A DNA stretch of 14,294 bases. It comes from JBOHCT01 sp050699055. GTDB taxonomy: Bacteria > Actinomycetota > Actinomycetes > Streptosporangiales > JBOHCT01. The translations under genes and the position numbers were made by a program. Where the stretch lies: NCBI GenBank assembly GCA_050699055.1, contig JBOHCT010000109.1, forward strand, positions 1-14,294. The letters are read 5' to 3'. Positions 6,816 to 13,628 of this stretch are shown one piece after another (within the stretch, counting starts at the first letter, position 1; the number at the start of each line of letters is the position of its first letter). Below the pieces are notes generated by a model. It was not told where the DNA came from. It did no database searches and worked only from the letters and a program-made list of their open reading frames with translations.

Positions 6816-7826
6816 ATGAGTGAACTCGCCGCGACAGATGCCACGGCCCAGAGCACGGCAACACGCGGGCCTGGGGAGCTGGGGCTTCGGTTGGAGCAGC
6901 ACCGGGTGGAGCTGACCGGTTACTGCTACCGGATGCTGGGATCGGCGTTCGAGGCGGAGGACGCCGTGCAGGAGACTCTGGTGCGGGCGTGGCGGGCCTT
7001 CGATCGTTTCGAGGGCCGGGCGGCGCTGCGTTCGTGGCTTTACCGCATCGCCACCAACGTGTGCGTCGACATGTTGAACGGGAGACAGCGTCGCGCCCGT
7101 CCCATGGACCTCTCGCTTTCGAAGACGGCCGACGGCCCGCTCGGCGCCGCGTCGCCGGAGGCCACGTGGATCGAGCCGATCCCGGACAGCCGCGTGGTGC
7201 CGGCAGATGGCGACCCCGCCGATGTCGCCGTCTCGCGGGAGACCGTCCGGCTGGCCCTCGTGGCCGCCCTGCAGCACCTTCCGCCCCGACAGCGGGGCGT
7301 ACTGATCCTTCGCGAGGTCCTGCGCTGGAAGGCCGACGAGGTCGCGGAGCTCCTCGACACGTCGGTCGCGTCTGTCAACAGCGCCCTGCAGCGCGCCCGC
7401 TCGACGCTCGCGGCCAGCAGCCCTGCCGCCAGCGACCCGTATCAGCCGCAGGACGACGCGCAGCGGGCGCTCCTCGCCCGATACGTCGACGCGTTCGAGC
7501 GATACGACCTCGACTCGCTGGTTTCCCTGCTCCATGAGGAGGCCACGCTGTCGATGCCGCCCTACGCGCTGTGGCTCAGGGGTCACCTCGACATCCGCCG
7601 GTGGTTCCTCGGGCACGGCATCGGCTGTCGCGGGTCGCGTCTGGTCCCGGTCGTGGCGAACGGCTCGCCGGCGTTCGGACAGTATCGCCCCAGCGGTCAG
7701 GACGGCGGCTACGAGCCGTGGGCGCTGCAGGTCATCGAGATCTCAGCCGGTCGGATCGTCGGGCTGAACTCGTTCCTCGACACCGCGCGCCTGTTCCCGC
7801 TCTTCGGTCTGCCTCCCACACCCTAG
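6816..7826 (+). CDS. ECF-type RNA polymerase sigma factor with SnoaL-like C-terminal domain (SigG-like)
   Basis: ATG 6816 follows AGGGGTGG at a good distance and gives 336 residues, usual for the sigma-70 family TIGR02960 (SigG-like) proteins. Region 2 lies at about 30-90 (YCYRMLGSAFEAEDAVQETL with RAWRAFDRFEGRAALRSWLY). Region 4 lies at about 147-200 (LQHLPPRQRGVLILREVL, then AELLDTSVASVNSALQRARS). From about 218 a SnoaL/NTF2-like domain follows, with LLARYVDAFERYDLDSLV, MPPYALWLRGH and the terminal NSFLDTARLFPLFGLP. In related families the extra domain modulates sigma activity and replaces a classical anti-sigma factor; none is encoded next to it here. It converges on an STAS gene, with the 3' ends overlapping. 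An alternative upstream GTG/TTG would only add a poorly conserved extension. The target promoters are unknown. Confidence 0.93.
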   Translation: MSELAATDATAQSTATRGPGELGLRLEQHRVELTGYCYRMLGSAFEAEDAVQETLVRAWRAFDRFEGRAALRSWLYRIATNVCVDMLNGRQRRARPMDLSLSKTADGPLGAASPEATWIEPIPDSRVVPADGDPADVAVSRETVRLALVAALQHLPPRQRGVLILREVLRWKADEVAELLDTSVASVNSALQRARSTLAASSPAASDPYQPQDDAQRALLARYVDAFERYDLDSLVSLLHEEATLSMPPYALWLRGHLDIRRWFLGHGIGCRGSRLVPVVANGSPAFGQYRPSGQDGGYEPWALQVIEISAGRIVGLNSFLDTARLFPLFGLPPTP

Positions 7827-8171
7827 TCTCGAACACTGCGATATGACGCTGCTCAGTCCCGCGATGGCGAGCAGCTCTCGCAGCTCGCTCGAGGCATGGC
7901 GGAGGCGGATCGAGCGGCCGAGCCGCAGGGCGGTGAGCTGCATACGTGCCAGCGCGTCGACCGTGGCGACGTCGAAGGTCGTGAGTGCGGCCGCGTCGCA
8001 GATGGCCACGTCGGCGTCGCTGTCCTCCAGCAACACGCGCAAGCGCTCGCAAAGCCTCGGTACGTCAGCCCGCGTGATCGGATCGCCTATGGGCAAGACG
8101 ATCGTGCTCGACCCTGGACCCGGCGCCAGCGCACTCACCGGCGTCGCGGGCGACTCCTCGCAAGCGGCCAA
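7743..8171 (-). CDS. STAS domain protein (anti-sigma factor antagonist/MlaB-like)
   Basis: The gene probably starts at TTG 8171, with AAGGGAG about nine bases upstream, giving 142 residues; an internal GTG at 8138 would give 131. The core matches STAS proteins: IVLPIGDPITRADVPRLCER, LLEDSDADVAICDAAAL, then DVATVDALARMQLTALRLGR, IRLRHASSELRELLAIAGL. The usual phosphorylatable Ser in the loop after the DVAICD strand is not obvious (TTFDVATVDAL), so regulation by phosphorylation may be absent. The last 27 residues (Glu/Gln/Arg-rich) are encoded antisense to the sigma factor's C-terminus. This lineage of STAS proteins commonly ends in a similar tail (recollection). A partner-switching link with the convergent sigma factor is possible but not shown. 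Confidence 0.85.
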   Translation of the reverse strand: MAACEESPATPVSALAPGPGSSTIVLPIGDPITRADVPRLCERLRVLLEDSDADVAICDAAALTTFDVATVDALARMQLTALRLGRSIRLRHASSELRELLAIAGLSSVISQCSRLGCGRQTEEREQARGVEERVQPDDPTG

Positions 8172-8581
8172 CCGCGCGTCTCCCTTCGCACTCTCCCAGG
8201 TACAGACCTGTGAGCCGGGCGAAACTCATCGTGACCGGCTCCGACCTGGGTGACGGTCGACCCCGGCGCCCCTTCCAGGCGCAGCGGCGAGTGGAAGCTC
8301 CTGCTGTTGCCCCGTCGCCTAACGGCGCTGACCGGGTGTCCCGAAGCGGACGGTCCCGACGAACGAGTCGGCCGTCTTCAAGGGGTATCTTTACTTCCGG
8401 TGATTACCGCGGGGTGATGGGTAATGTTTCATCCTGGATATCCTGGCCCCTGTCAGGTGAGGCCGGTGCTTCGGTCCTGTCCGCGGGACTCCATAGGAGT
8501 TCGGCTTAGAAGCGCGGCGGACAGGCGTCAGGGCGGGTTGGGTGAGAGATCCCGGTGCGATAGATCTCGGGCATGCCGGGC
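8172..8581. other. intergenic region, no gene recognised
   Basis: About 410 bases between the start of the STAS gene and the stop of the second enolase-superfamily gene. Open frames here have no protein-like sequence. The stretch 8380-8430 is less GC-rich than its surroundings and contains GGGTAT (8383-8388), which resembles the -10 of Streptomyces stress-sigma promoters, but no GTTT element is found at the right distance. The STAS promoter should lie in the left part. Confidence 0.5.
8546..8568 (-). terminator. possible hairpin after the second MR/MLE gene
   Basis: GAGATC at 8546-8551 and GATCTC at 8563-8568 form a perfect 6-bp stem with an 11-base loop, 14 bases past the stop of the minus-strand gene ending at 8582. 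No T-run follows. Weak evidence for a terminator. Confidence 0.25.
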
Positions 8582-9712
8582 TCAACTCCAGGGCTCGGTG
8601 GCGTACGTCTCCACCTTGTCGCCGTCGAGGCCGAATCCGAGGCCGGGGCCGGTCGGGAGGACCAGCCGGCCGTCGCGGATGTCGAGTTGGCGGTCGATGA
8701 GGTTCCGGAAGTTGAGCACCTGGTCGCCTGGGAAGTATTCGACGAACCGTGCGTTCTCGGCGGCGGCGGCGAGGTGGACGTGCAGGTCGTGGAACCAGTG
8801 CGGGCACATGGGTACGCCGAAGCTGGCGGCGGTGTCGGCGATGCGGCGAAACTCCGTGACCCCGCCGGCGACGGCCGCGTCGGTCTGCAGGATGGCGGCG
8901 GCGTGCCGGCGCAGCAGCTCGAGGTGCCGCCACCGGCCGGCCTCGATCTCGCCGGTGGCCACCAGCACGGGCGTGCGTTCCGCGAGCCGGGCGTGGTTGT
9001 CGATGTCGTCAGGGGAGAAGGGCTCCTCGATCCAGTACGGGTCGTGCGGCTCGAAGGCACGCATCGCCCGCAGCGCGTCGGGCAGGTCAGACCATGCGTT
9101 GTTGGCGTCGAGCATGACGAGCACACCGGGTCCGACGGCCTCGCGGACGGCGGCGAGACGTTCGGCGTCCGCGGCTGGGTCGAGGCGGCCGATCTTGATC
9201 TTGACCGCGGTGAAGCCGGCCTCGACGTAGCCGCGTGTCTCCTCGGCCAGCATCTCCGGTGTCTTGCCGTCCAGGTAGTAGCCGCCGCTGGCGTACGCGG
9301 GAACCGTCTCCGCGGCGACCGAGCCGAGGTAGCGCCACAGCGGCAGCCCCGCCGCGCGTGCGTTGCGGTCCCACAAAGCGATATCGATGGCGCTCAGCGC
9401 CCGCATCACCGAGCCGGCCCGCCCGTGCAGCAACGCCTCCCGGTACATCTCCGCCCACAGCCCGGCGGTACGGTGCGGATCCTGTCCCACGACGACCGGG
9501 GCGAGCAGAGAACGCACCGCGAGAGCGGGGATACCCCCGCCGCCGTTGCCCGCGTAGCAGAACCCGATGCCCTCCACGCCGTCGTCGGTGCGCACCCGTA
9601 CGAGGACGTAGTAGCGCGCGTCGACACGGCGAGTGGCGAACATCGTGGGGCGGTCGAGCGGCACCCGCACGGTACGCGCCTCCACGGCGGCGACCCGCGC
9701 AGGCCCGATCAT
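8582..9712 (-). CDS. mandelate racemase/muconate lactonizing enzyme family protein (enolase superfamily)
   Basis: ATG 9712 gives 376 residues, standard for the MR/MLE group. The frame is open to 9853, but the extension is not family-like and neither start has a clear ribosome binding site. The N-terminal capping domain contains VRVRTDDGVEGIGFCYAG and SAIDIALWDRNARAAGLPLW. The barrel has Lys171 and Lys173 (VKIKIG), metal ligands Asp202 (LDANNAW), Glu229 or 230 (WIEEP) and Glu255 (ATGE), and a likely catalytic His305 (CPHWFHD). The C-terminal part ends with GPGLGFGLDGDKVETY. The paired Lys of KxK plus a His on the other face fits mandelate-racemase subgroup chemistry: alpha-proton abstraction from a carboxylate, then racemisation or dehydration of a sugar acid. 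The substrate is not predictable. It is intact, unlike the rhamnonate dehydratase-like gene 3.4 kb away, and differs from it in the Lys motif. Confidence 0.93.
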   Translation of the reverse strand: MIGPARVAAVEARTVRVPLDRPTMFATRRVDARYYVLVRVRTDDGVEGIGFCYAGNGGGGIPALAVRSLLAPVVVGQDPHRTAGLWAEMYREALLHGRAGSVMRALSAIDIALWDRNARAAGLPLWRYLGSVAAETVPAYASGGYYLDGKTPEMLAEETRGYVEAGFTAVKIKIGRLDPAADAERLAAVREAVGPGVLVMLDANNAWSDLPDALRAMRAFEPHDPYWIEEPFSPDDIDNHARLAERTPVLVATGEIEAGRWRHLELLRRHAAAILQTDAAVAGGVTEFRRIADTAASFGVPMCPHWFHDLHVHLAAAAENARFVEYFPGDQVLNFRNLIDRQLDIRDGRLVLPTGPGLGFGLDGDKVETYATEPWS

Positions 9713-9874
9713 CTGGGCACTGCCGAAGAGATCCGCACCACCCGGCTGATGATAACGGAAATGGCAACGCATCAGGTGAGCCGAGACTGGTCGACTCCGG
9801 TTGGGTGAGGTCCACGGCAGCTTCGACGTGCTCCTCCTGTCGACCGCCGACAAGTGCGCACCCGCGGGGACGGA

Positions 9875-10720
9875 TCAGTCCAGCGCGACGTGGCTGGGGT
9901 AGCCCACCTCGCGGTTGGTGATCTCCAGCTGGCGCTGCGTGTAGTGGCGCAGGTTCGCCAGCTGGGCTGGAGTCAACCGATCGCAGACCCAGTCCCAGTG
10001 CAACGACACCCAGTCGCCGGGGGCAAGATCATGGACAAGACCGGCCCTGTCGACACTGCGCGTCACGGTCTCTGGCACCGGCTGGCCGAACGCCAGCGTC
10101 CTCCCGTCCCACGTCAACGGGCGAGACCGGACGACCGCCTGGTCGCCGTGCAGGCTGACGACACAACCCCACCGGATCCGGCACCGATCCAGCACCCGCA
10201 GGGCAGTCGGGGCCTTGCGGTCGTCGCCGAGCAGACCCACCCACGGGTAAACCCCGAACACGTGGAAGCTGTGGTGGGGCACCCCACCGGCGACAACGCC
10301 GTCGGCCAGCGACGCGAAACCCCGGCCCGTGCGTCGACGAAACCTGTCCTCCATCGAGTTGCCCAAGGCGGAGGTGCCTACCTGGCCGAGCAGCCGGTTA
10401 CCGACCCAGTACGCCTCCACCACCCGGTAATCCAGTGCGTCAGGCGCCTTGATCGCGCCAGCGATCAGCTCAAGGTACGGCCACGCCCCACCGAACTGCC
10501 GGGCCAGCTGCGACAGGTCAGGGTCCACGACGCCAGCCGCACCGTACTCCAGCAGTCTTCGGTTATCGGCCGGCCCGCAATAGCCCAACTGGTTCGGAGG
10601 GTAGGCATACCGGGTGAACAGCAGCGCACCCGAAGGTTGCGCTTCCGCCTGGCCCGCCCGTCCCGCTGCCTTCTGGCCCGAGGACACGGTCGGTGCGGCC
10701 GTGCCGACGTCTGCCGGCAT
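9875..10720 (-). CDS. uncharacterised actinobacterial protein (probably DUF6390 family)
   Basis: ATG 10720 is preceded by GGGGAGGA a few bases upstream, giving 281 residues. After a low-complexity Ala/Gly/Gln N-terminus of about 30 residues come unusually distinctive motifs: TRYAYPPNQLGYCGPADNRR, a helix with VDPDLSQLARQFGGAWPYLEL, VVEAYWVGNRLL, PHHSFHVFGVYPWVGLL, CRIRWG, and near the end GDWVSLHWDWVCDRLT. I believe this is the family Pfam calls DUF6390, but that is from memory. No signal peptide or membrane helix is evident, so it is probably cytosolic. The clustered His, Cys and Trp (GYCGP, HHSFH, LHWDWVC) would suit a metal or cofactor site, which is inference. It is divergent from the membrane-protein gene downstream in coordinate, and has no obvious operon partner. 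Confidence 0.8.
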   Translation of the reverse strand: MPADVGTAAPTVSSGQKAAGRAGQAEAQPSGALLFTRYAYPPNQLGYCGPADNRRLLEYGAAGVVDPDLSQLARQFGGAWPYLELIAGAIKAPDALDYRVVEAYWVGNRLLGQVGTSALGNSMEDRFRRRTGRGFASLADGVVAGGVPHHSFHVFGVYPWVGLLGDDRKAPTALRVLDRCRIRWGCVVSLHGDQAVVRSRPLTWDGRTLAFGQPVPETVTRSVDRAGLVHDLAPGDWVSLHWDWVCDRLTPAQLANLRHYTQRQLEITNREVGYPSHVALD

Positions 10721-11409
10721 CTCATCCTCCCCAGTATTGTGTCGATGATCGCGACGTCCCAGGACGCCGCGGACAATGGCGGAAGGCTGCGCCCACCCTC
10801 ATCTTGGTATTCCCTCCCCCCTCGGGCGCAACGCTCATCCGTAGCATTGCTTGCTCCTTCACTGCGGGCGGGTGCCTGAGAACGTCTCTGTCATCGTGGC
10901 CAAAAGCGACACCATCCGGTCAGGTCCCCTTGTCGACGCCGACCGTGCCGTTCGCCGGTACCGTCGGCAGCGCGAACCGGGCGAGCAGCCCACCGGCGTG
11001 CGTACCTTGGCGTCAGCCGAACCCCGACGACCGACGGCCCCTGGCCGAGGGGGAGATCGAGGACGCTGGCCAGGGTGTCGGACAGGCGCAAGCTGTGCGT
11101 CGACGGGTCCTGGACTATGGGTGTCTTTTCGCTCCCCTGGCCTTGTTTAATCGCTATCAGCGACCGTACGGTAGCAGTACGGAGGACCCCTCTCTGAAGA
11201 TGCGTGCCCGGGGGAGGGGCTGGTGATGTGTCCCCTGAGCCTGTTGGTCGAGGTTGTCGACCTTCCGCGTGGGCGCGATACGCAGCAGCGCCCGCGCCCG
11301 TGCCTGTGCGGGGCTTCGTCAGGGCGAGCAAACCCTGGAAGAGACGACGGCAGTGCTCATGCGTTTCGTGTGGCTCATTCAGCGAACTGACATCGTTAGG
11401 GAGAGCGCC
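10721..11409. other. intergenic region with a possible decayed gene
   Basis: About 690 bases between divergent genes. Promoters for both should be at the ends. No intact gene is convincing. A protein-like stretch split over two minus-strand frames (10920-11130) is listed separately; the rest shows nothing I recognise. Confidence 0.5.
10920..11124 (-). pseudogene. possible decayed gene of unknown family
   Basis: On the minus strand one frame reads IVQDPSTHSLRLSDTLASV, DLPLGQGPSVVGV and TPRYA, then turns Arg-rich. Dropping one base near 10998 continues it in another frame as AGGLLARFALPTVPANGT and VGVDKGT, ending at TGA 10920-10922. Both parts have balanced, protein-like composition, while their other frames do not. 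There is no start codon with a ribosome binding site, and I recognise no family. It could be a gene tail with an indel, or chance. Confidence 0.28.
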
Positions 11410-12150
11410 ATGTCACAGCAAGACGCTGGTATGGGGAGTGCCACGGGCCTGAACCAGCAGCCGGACCTGCAGCGGGCGGTCGGCGAGCTGCAGCAGGCGG
11501 TCGGGGAGCTGCAGCAGGCGGCGCATGCCCCGGAAACGCCCGGCCCCGCGCCCACCGGTGTTCTCATCGGGGCGGGCAGCGATCCCCAGATGCTCGGACT
11601 TCCGGTCTTCGTCGCCGGTTGGACGGCCGTGGGGCTGGCGCTAGTAGGGGTAATCCCGACGGCCGCTCTCGGCGGAGTCGTCCCCATCCTCCTGCTCAGC
11701 ACGGGGCTTTTCCAGTTCATCTCGGCCGTTTGGGCATTCCTGCTCGGGCAGTCGCTCGTCGCGGAGATCTTCGGCCTCTTCTCCGGGGTGGCGTTCAGTC
11801 TGAGCGCGCTCCTGTTGGGGCTGGACCACAACTGGTTCGCCGTCCCAGCAGCCGATGTGGCTCACGTGGAGGCGCTGTGGACTATCACCTGGGGCATCGT
11901 GTTCGTGTTCCTCACCTGGATCATGTTCAAGCTGCCGGCCGTGTACGGGGCCCTCATGGTCTTCGTGCTTGTGGCTCTGGGGCTGCTGTCCGCTGGCTTC
12001 TGGACCGGGAACGCCAACCTCATCACCGGCGGGGGGGCGGCGGTGCTGGCTTTCGCGGTCCTCGGCCTCTGGGCCTGGCTGAACGTCGCCTCTGAGGCGG
12101 GCGGCGGGCCGGCGCGGCCGCCGCTGGGGCCGCCACTGCGCACGTTATGA
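11410..12150 (+). CDS. GPR1/FUN34/YaaH (acetate/succinate transporter, SatP-like) family membrane protein
   Basis: ATG 11410 follows AGGGAGAG and gives 246 residues. Six hydrophobic segments are visible at about 63-82, 88-111, 119-137, 155-173, 176-196 and 204-224, the topology of the AceTr family of monocarboxylate/succinate channels. The entry motif, normally NPxPLGL before helix 1, appears as DPQMLGLPVF (58-67); FGLFSGVAFSLSALLLG and TITWGIVFVFLTW match the family pattern loosely. It is a diverged member, so the transported solute (acetate, succinate or another small acid) is uncertain. An unusual 60-residue cytosolic N-terminus carries a perfect seven-residue repeat (AVGELQQ twice), likely a short amphipathic or coiled-coil helix, followed by a Pro-rich linker. 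The C-terminus is Pro/Gly-rich. No partner gene is adjacent. Confidence 0.8.
   Translation: MSQQDAGMGSATGLNQQPDLQRAVGELQQAVGELQQAAHAPETPGPAPTGVLIGAGSDPQMLGLPVFVAGWTAVGLALVGVIPTAALGGVVPILLLSTGLFQFISAVWAFLLGQSLVAEIFGLFSGVAFSLSALLLGLDHNWFAVPAADVAHVEALWTITWGIVFVFLTWIMFKLPAVYGALMVFVLVALGLLSAGFWTGNANLITGGGAAVLAFAVLGLWAWLNVASEAGGGPARPPLGPPLRTL
11467..11520 (+). repeat. 21-base tandem repeat coding a heptad repeat
   Basis: A 21-base unit (CTGCAGCRGGCGGTCGGSGAG) occurs at 11467-11487 and 11488-11508, with a partial third copy to about 11520. It encodes L-Q-x-A-V-G-E repeats in the N-terminus of the YaaH-like protein. In-phase expansion or contraction could change the length of this helix. Confidence 0.85.
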
Positions 12151-12624
12151 CCGGTCAGGCGGCACACGGGATGCCCCGGAGAGTGCCAGCACGGCGGCAG
12201 CAGCCCGCGCTCCGCAACGGCGACCTCGCGCTTACCCGCCCGCCCACCTCTGGCGGCGAGCCACGGTTACGTCCCTGGGGCGGCGACTGGGAGACTCGCG
12301 CGAAGCTGCGCATCCGGAGGCCGCCGTCGGCGCGGTTCGGAGGGCGGCGAGCGGGGTCGGGGCCGGGGACACTCGAGGGGTCATGGTGCGGAAGGAGAAG
12401 GGGGGATAGAAACGCCGTTGAGCCCGGACAGGGGGTGTCCACCGGTGTGCGTGAGGGTACGTCGGTGCAGGTCAGCTCGGCTCGACGGACGTCGGCTGGC
12501 ACTGGCGAACAGAGGCGGATTGCAACCACAACTGCAACCACGCTCGGCGGCCGGTTGGTGCCCGTCTCGGAGCTGCCGTACCCGGCATGCCGCCAGCGAC
12601 CGCTTTCGACGTGACGCCATTTCA
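12151..12624. other. intergenic region, no gene recognised
   Basis: About 470 bases between the membrane-protein gene and the toxin-antitoxin module. Frames are open on both strands, but their translations are Arg/Pro/Ser-rich without any family pattern. A short direct repeat, TGCAACCAC, occurs at 12521-12529 and 12533-12541 with a 12-base period. Nothing else was seen. Confidence 0.55.
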
Positions 12625-12632
12625 CCTACTAT
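12605..12632 (+). promoter_or_regulatory. likely promoter of the higBA-type module
   Basis: TTCGAC (12605-12610) and TACTAT (12627-12632) are separated by 16 bases and resemble -35 and -10 elements of a housekeeping-type promoter. The -10 lies inside the left arm of the palindrome, so a repressor bound there would block transcription. The start site would fall near 12639, consistent with translation from GTG 12663 and not from the ATG at 12636. Confidence 0.45.
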
Positions 12633-12652
12633 TACATGTATGTAATAGTAGG
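12625..12652. promoter_or_regulatory. 28-bp palindromic operator of the toxin-antitoxin module
   Basis: Two perfect 13-base arms, CCTACTATTACAT at 12625-12637 and ATGTAATAGTAGG at 12640-12652, are separated by GT. The site is AT-rich in a GC-rich surrounding and lies just before the toxin start, over the probable -10 element. The natural ligand is the HigA-type antitoxin or its complex with the toxin, as is usual for autoregulated modules. The palindrome itself is seen directly; its binding partner is inferred. Confidence 0.8.
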
Positions 12653-12662
12653 CTTGGTCGCC

Positions 12663-12992
12663 GTGTGGACCGTCATCGTGCTCGACCAGGCGGCCGAGGA
12701 GATCAACAAGCTTCCGGCGGGTGAACGGACGGCCTTGGTGCATGCGATGGAGAAACTTGAGGTGGCCGGACCGCGGCCGCACACCAGTGCCGTGCAGGGA
12801 GCGTCAGGTGAGCTGCGGGAGCTGCGGCTACGGGCGGGACGGAGCCCTTGGCGTGGGCTGTATCGACGCGTCGGGGAGGTGCTGGTGCTGGCCGCGATCG
12901 CTCCGGAAGCCCAGCGAGACCCACGCGGGTTTAGGCGTGCCGCACGGCGCGCCGCAGCCCGGCTGGCGCAGACGACGGATGAAGGGGGCTAG
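12663..12992 (+). CDS. HigB/Gp49-like toxin of a type II toxin-antitoxin system (RelE superfamily)
   Basis: The predicted 109-residue protein, from GTG 12663, has the Gp49-like/HigB pattern: VWTVIVLDQAAEEINKL at the N-terminus, ALVHAMEKLEVAGPRP, then GELRELRLRAGRSPWRGLYR, and the core strand EVLVLAAIAPEAQRDPRG. In this family the LRELR...R.LY section carries basic residues used for ribosome-dependent mRNA cleavage. An ATG at 12636 is in frame but lies inside the operator and upstream of the likely transcription start, so GTG 12663 is preferred although its ribosome binding site is weak. The toxin gene precedes the antitoxin gene by two bases, the HigBA order. Family assignment is firm; active-site residues were not individually assigned. 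Confidence 0.85.
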   Translation: MWTVIVLDQAAEEINKLPAGERTALVHAMEKLEVAGPRPHTSAVQGASGELRELRLRAGRSPWRGLYRRVGEVLVLAAIAPEAQRDPRGFRRAARRAAARLAQTTDEGG

Positions 12993-12994
12993 AG

Positions 12995-13314
12995 GTGCCG
13001 AAGCTGTCTGAACTCAAGACCGCCTCGCAGGTCCGCGACGAGCTGCTGCGGGACCCCGAGGTGCGCGCGGAGTAGAACGTACCGCGCTGGCGCATGCGGT
13101 GGCGCTGCGGCTGATTCGCTACCGCCTCGACCATGACCTGACCCAAACGGCCTTGGCGCGCCGGCTGGGCATGACCCAGCCCGCAGTCGCCCGGCTGGAG
13201 GCCAGCGACCACGAACCTTCCCTGACGACCCTGGCCCGACTGGCCCGCGAGCTCGGCATGGAGTTCCACATCGACATCACCCCCGACGCCTTCGGGCTTC
13301 GAGAAACCGCCTGA
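12995..13314 (+). pseudogene. HigA-type XRE antitoxin with a one-base frameshift
   Basis: GTG 12995 has GAAGGGGG about six bases upstream and begins two bases after the toxin stop. The frame reads KLSELKTASQVRDELL and DPEVRAE, then hits TAG at 13073-13075. One base added after TA at 13073-13074 turns GAG TAG into GAG TAx GAA and continues as ERTALAHAVALRLIRYR into an intact helix-turn-helix: LTQTALARRLGMTQPAVARL, then EPSLTTLARLARELG and MEFHIDITPD, ending with TGA at 13312-13314. The restored protein is 106 residues, a usual HigA length. As written, only a 26-residue peptide is made, unless ribosomes reinitiate at GTG 13099, which would give the helix-turn-helix without the N-terminal segment. 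This is a true mutation or a sequencing error. Confidence 0.85.
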
Positions 13315-13628
13315 CCGCCGCGTACCAGGCCACACCCACCGTGCGGCCCCGAAGAAAGACCTGCAAATCGAGCGTCGTGCCGGAGCTTCATGCGGGTGTG
13401 GTCGGGTAGGCGGCTGACGCGGTGACCATCGTGGTTCCGTTTCCAGCCGCCCCCATCGAGTGAAGTCGACCGTCGGCGAGGTGCCCGTGGGTCGGGTTTC
13501 TTTCCCCTCGGTCTCTTCGAGAACGGGGCGGCGAGCTTTCCCAGCACCCCGCTCTCCAGTGATCACCCGTGGCAGTGGCGACAGACTGGGCCGCCACGCG
13601 TTCTCCAGACCGCGGATTCTGCGGTTTT
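13315..13628. other. intergenic region, no gene recognised
   Basis: About 310 bases downstream of the antitoxin. Frames on both strands give Arg/Pro/Ser-rich translations without family pattern. A weak hairpin, ACCGC-N7-GCGGT followed by TTT, lies at 13609-13628 and could be a plus-strand terminator. It abuts the transposase remnant. Confidence 0.45.

Noticed and set aside
5590..6816. Plus-strand open frame of about 408 codons
   Set aside because: It is antisense to the glycosyltransferase and composed of Arg/Pro/Gly/His-rich sequence; the minus-strand frame has all the motifs.
8573..9808. Plus-strand open frame of about 411 codons
   Set aside because: It is the shadow of the intact MR/MLE gene on the minus strand, which has all catalytic residues.
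9854..10879. Plus-strand open frame of about 341 codons
   Set aside because: It is antisense to the uncharacterised 281-residue protein, whose motifs and ribosome binding site favour the minus strand.
12147..12625. Coding genes in the gap before the toxin
   Set aside because: Open frames on both strands are low-complexity Arg/Pro/Ser sequence without ribosome binding sites or family patterns.
12636..12662. ATG 12636 as the toxin start
   Set aside because: It lies inside the palindrome, has no ribosome binding site and is probably upstream of the transcription start; the family N-terminus (WTV...) begins at GTG 12663.
13609..13628. Hairpin with a short T-run as a firm terminator
   Set aside because: The stem is only 5 bp with a 7-base loop and the T-run is short; it is 300 bases from the antitoxin stop. 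Mentioned only within the intergenic entry.
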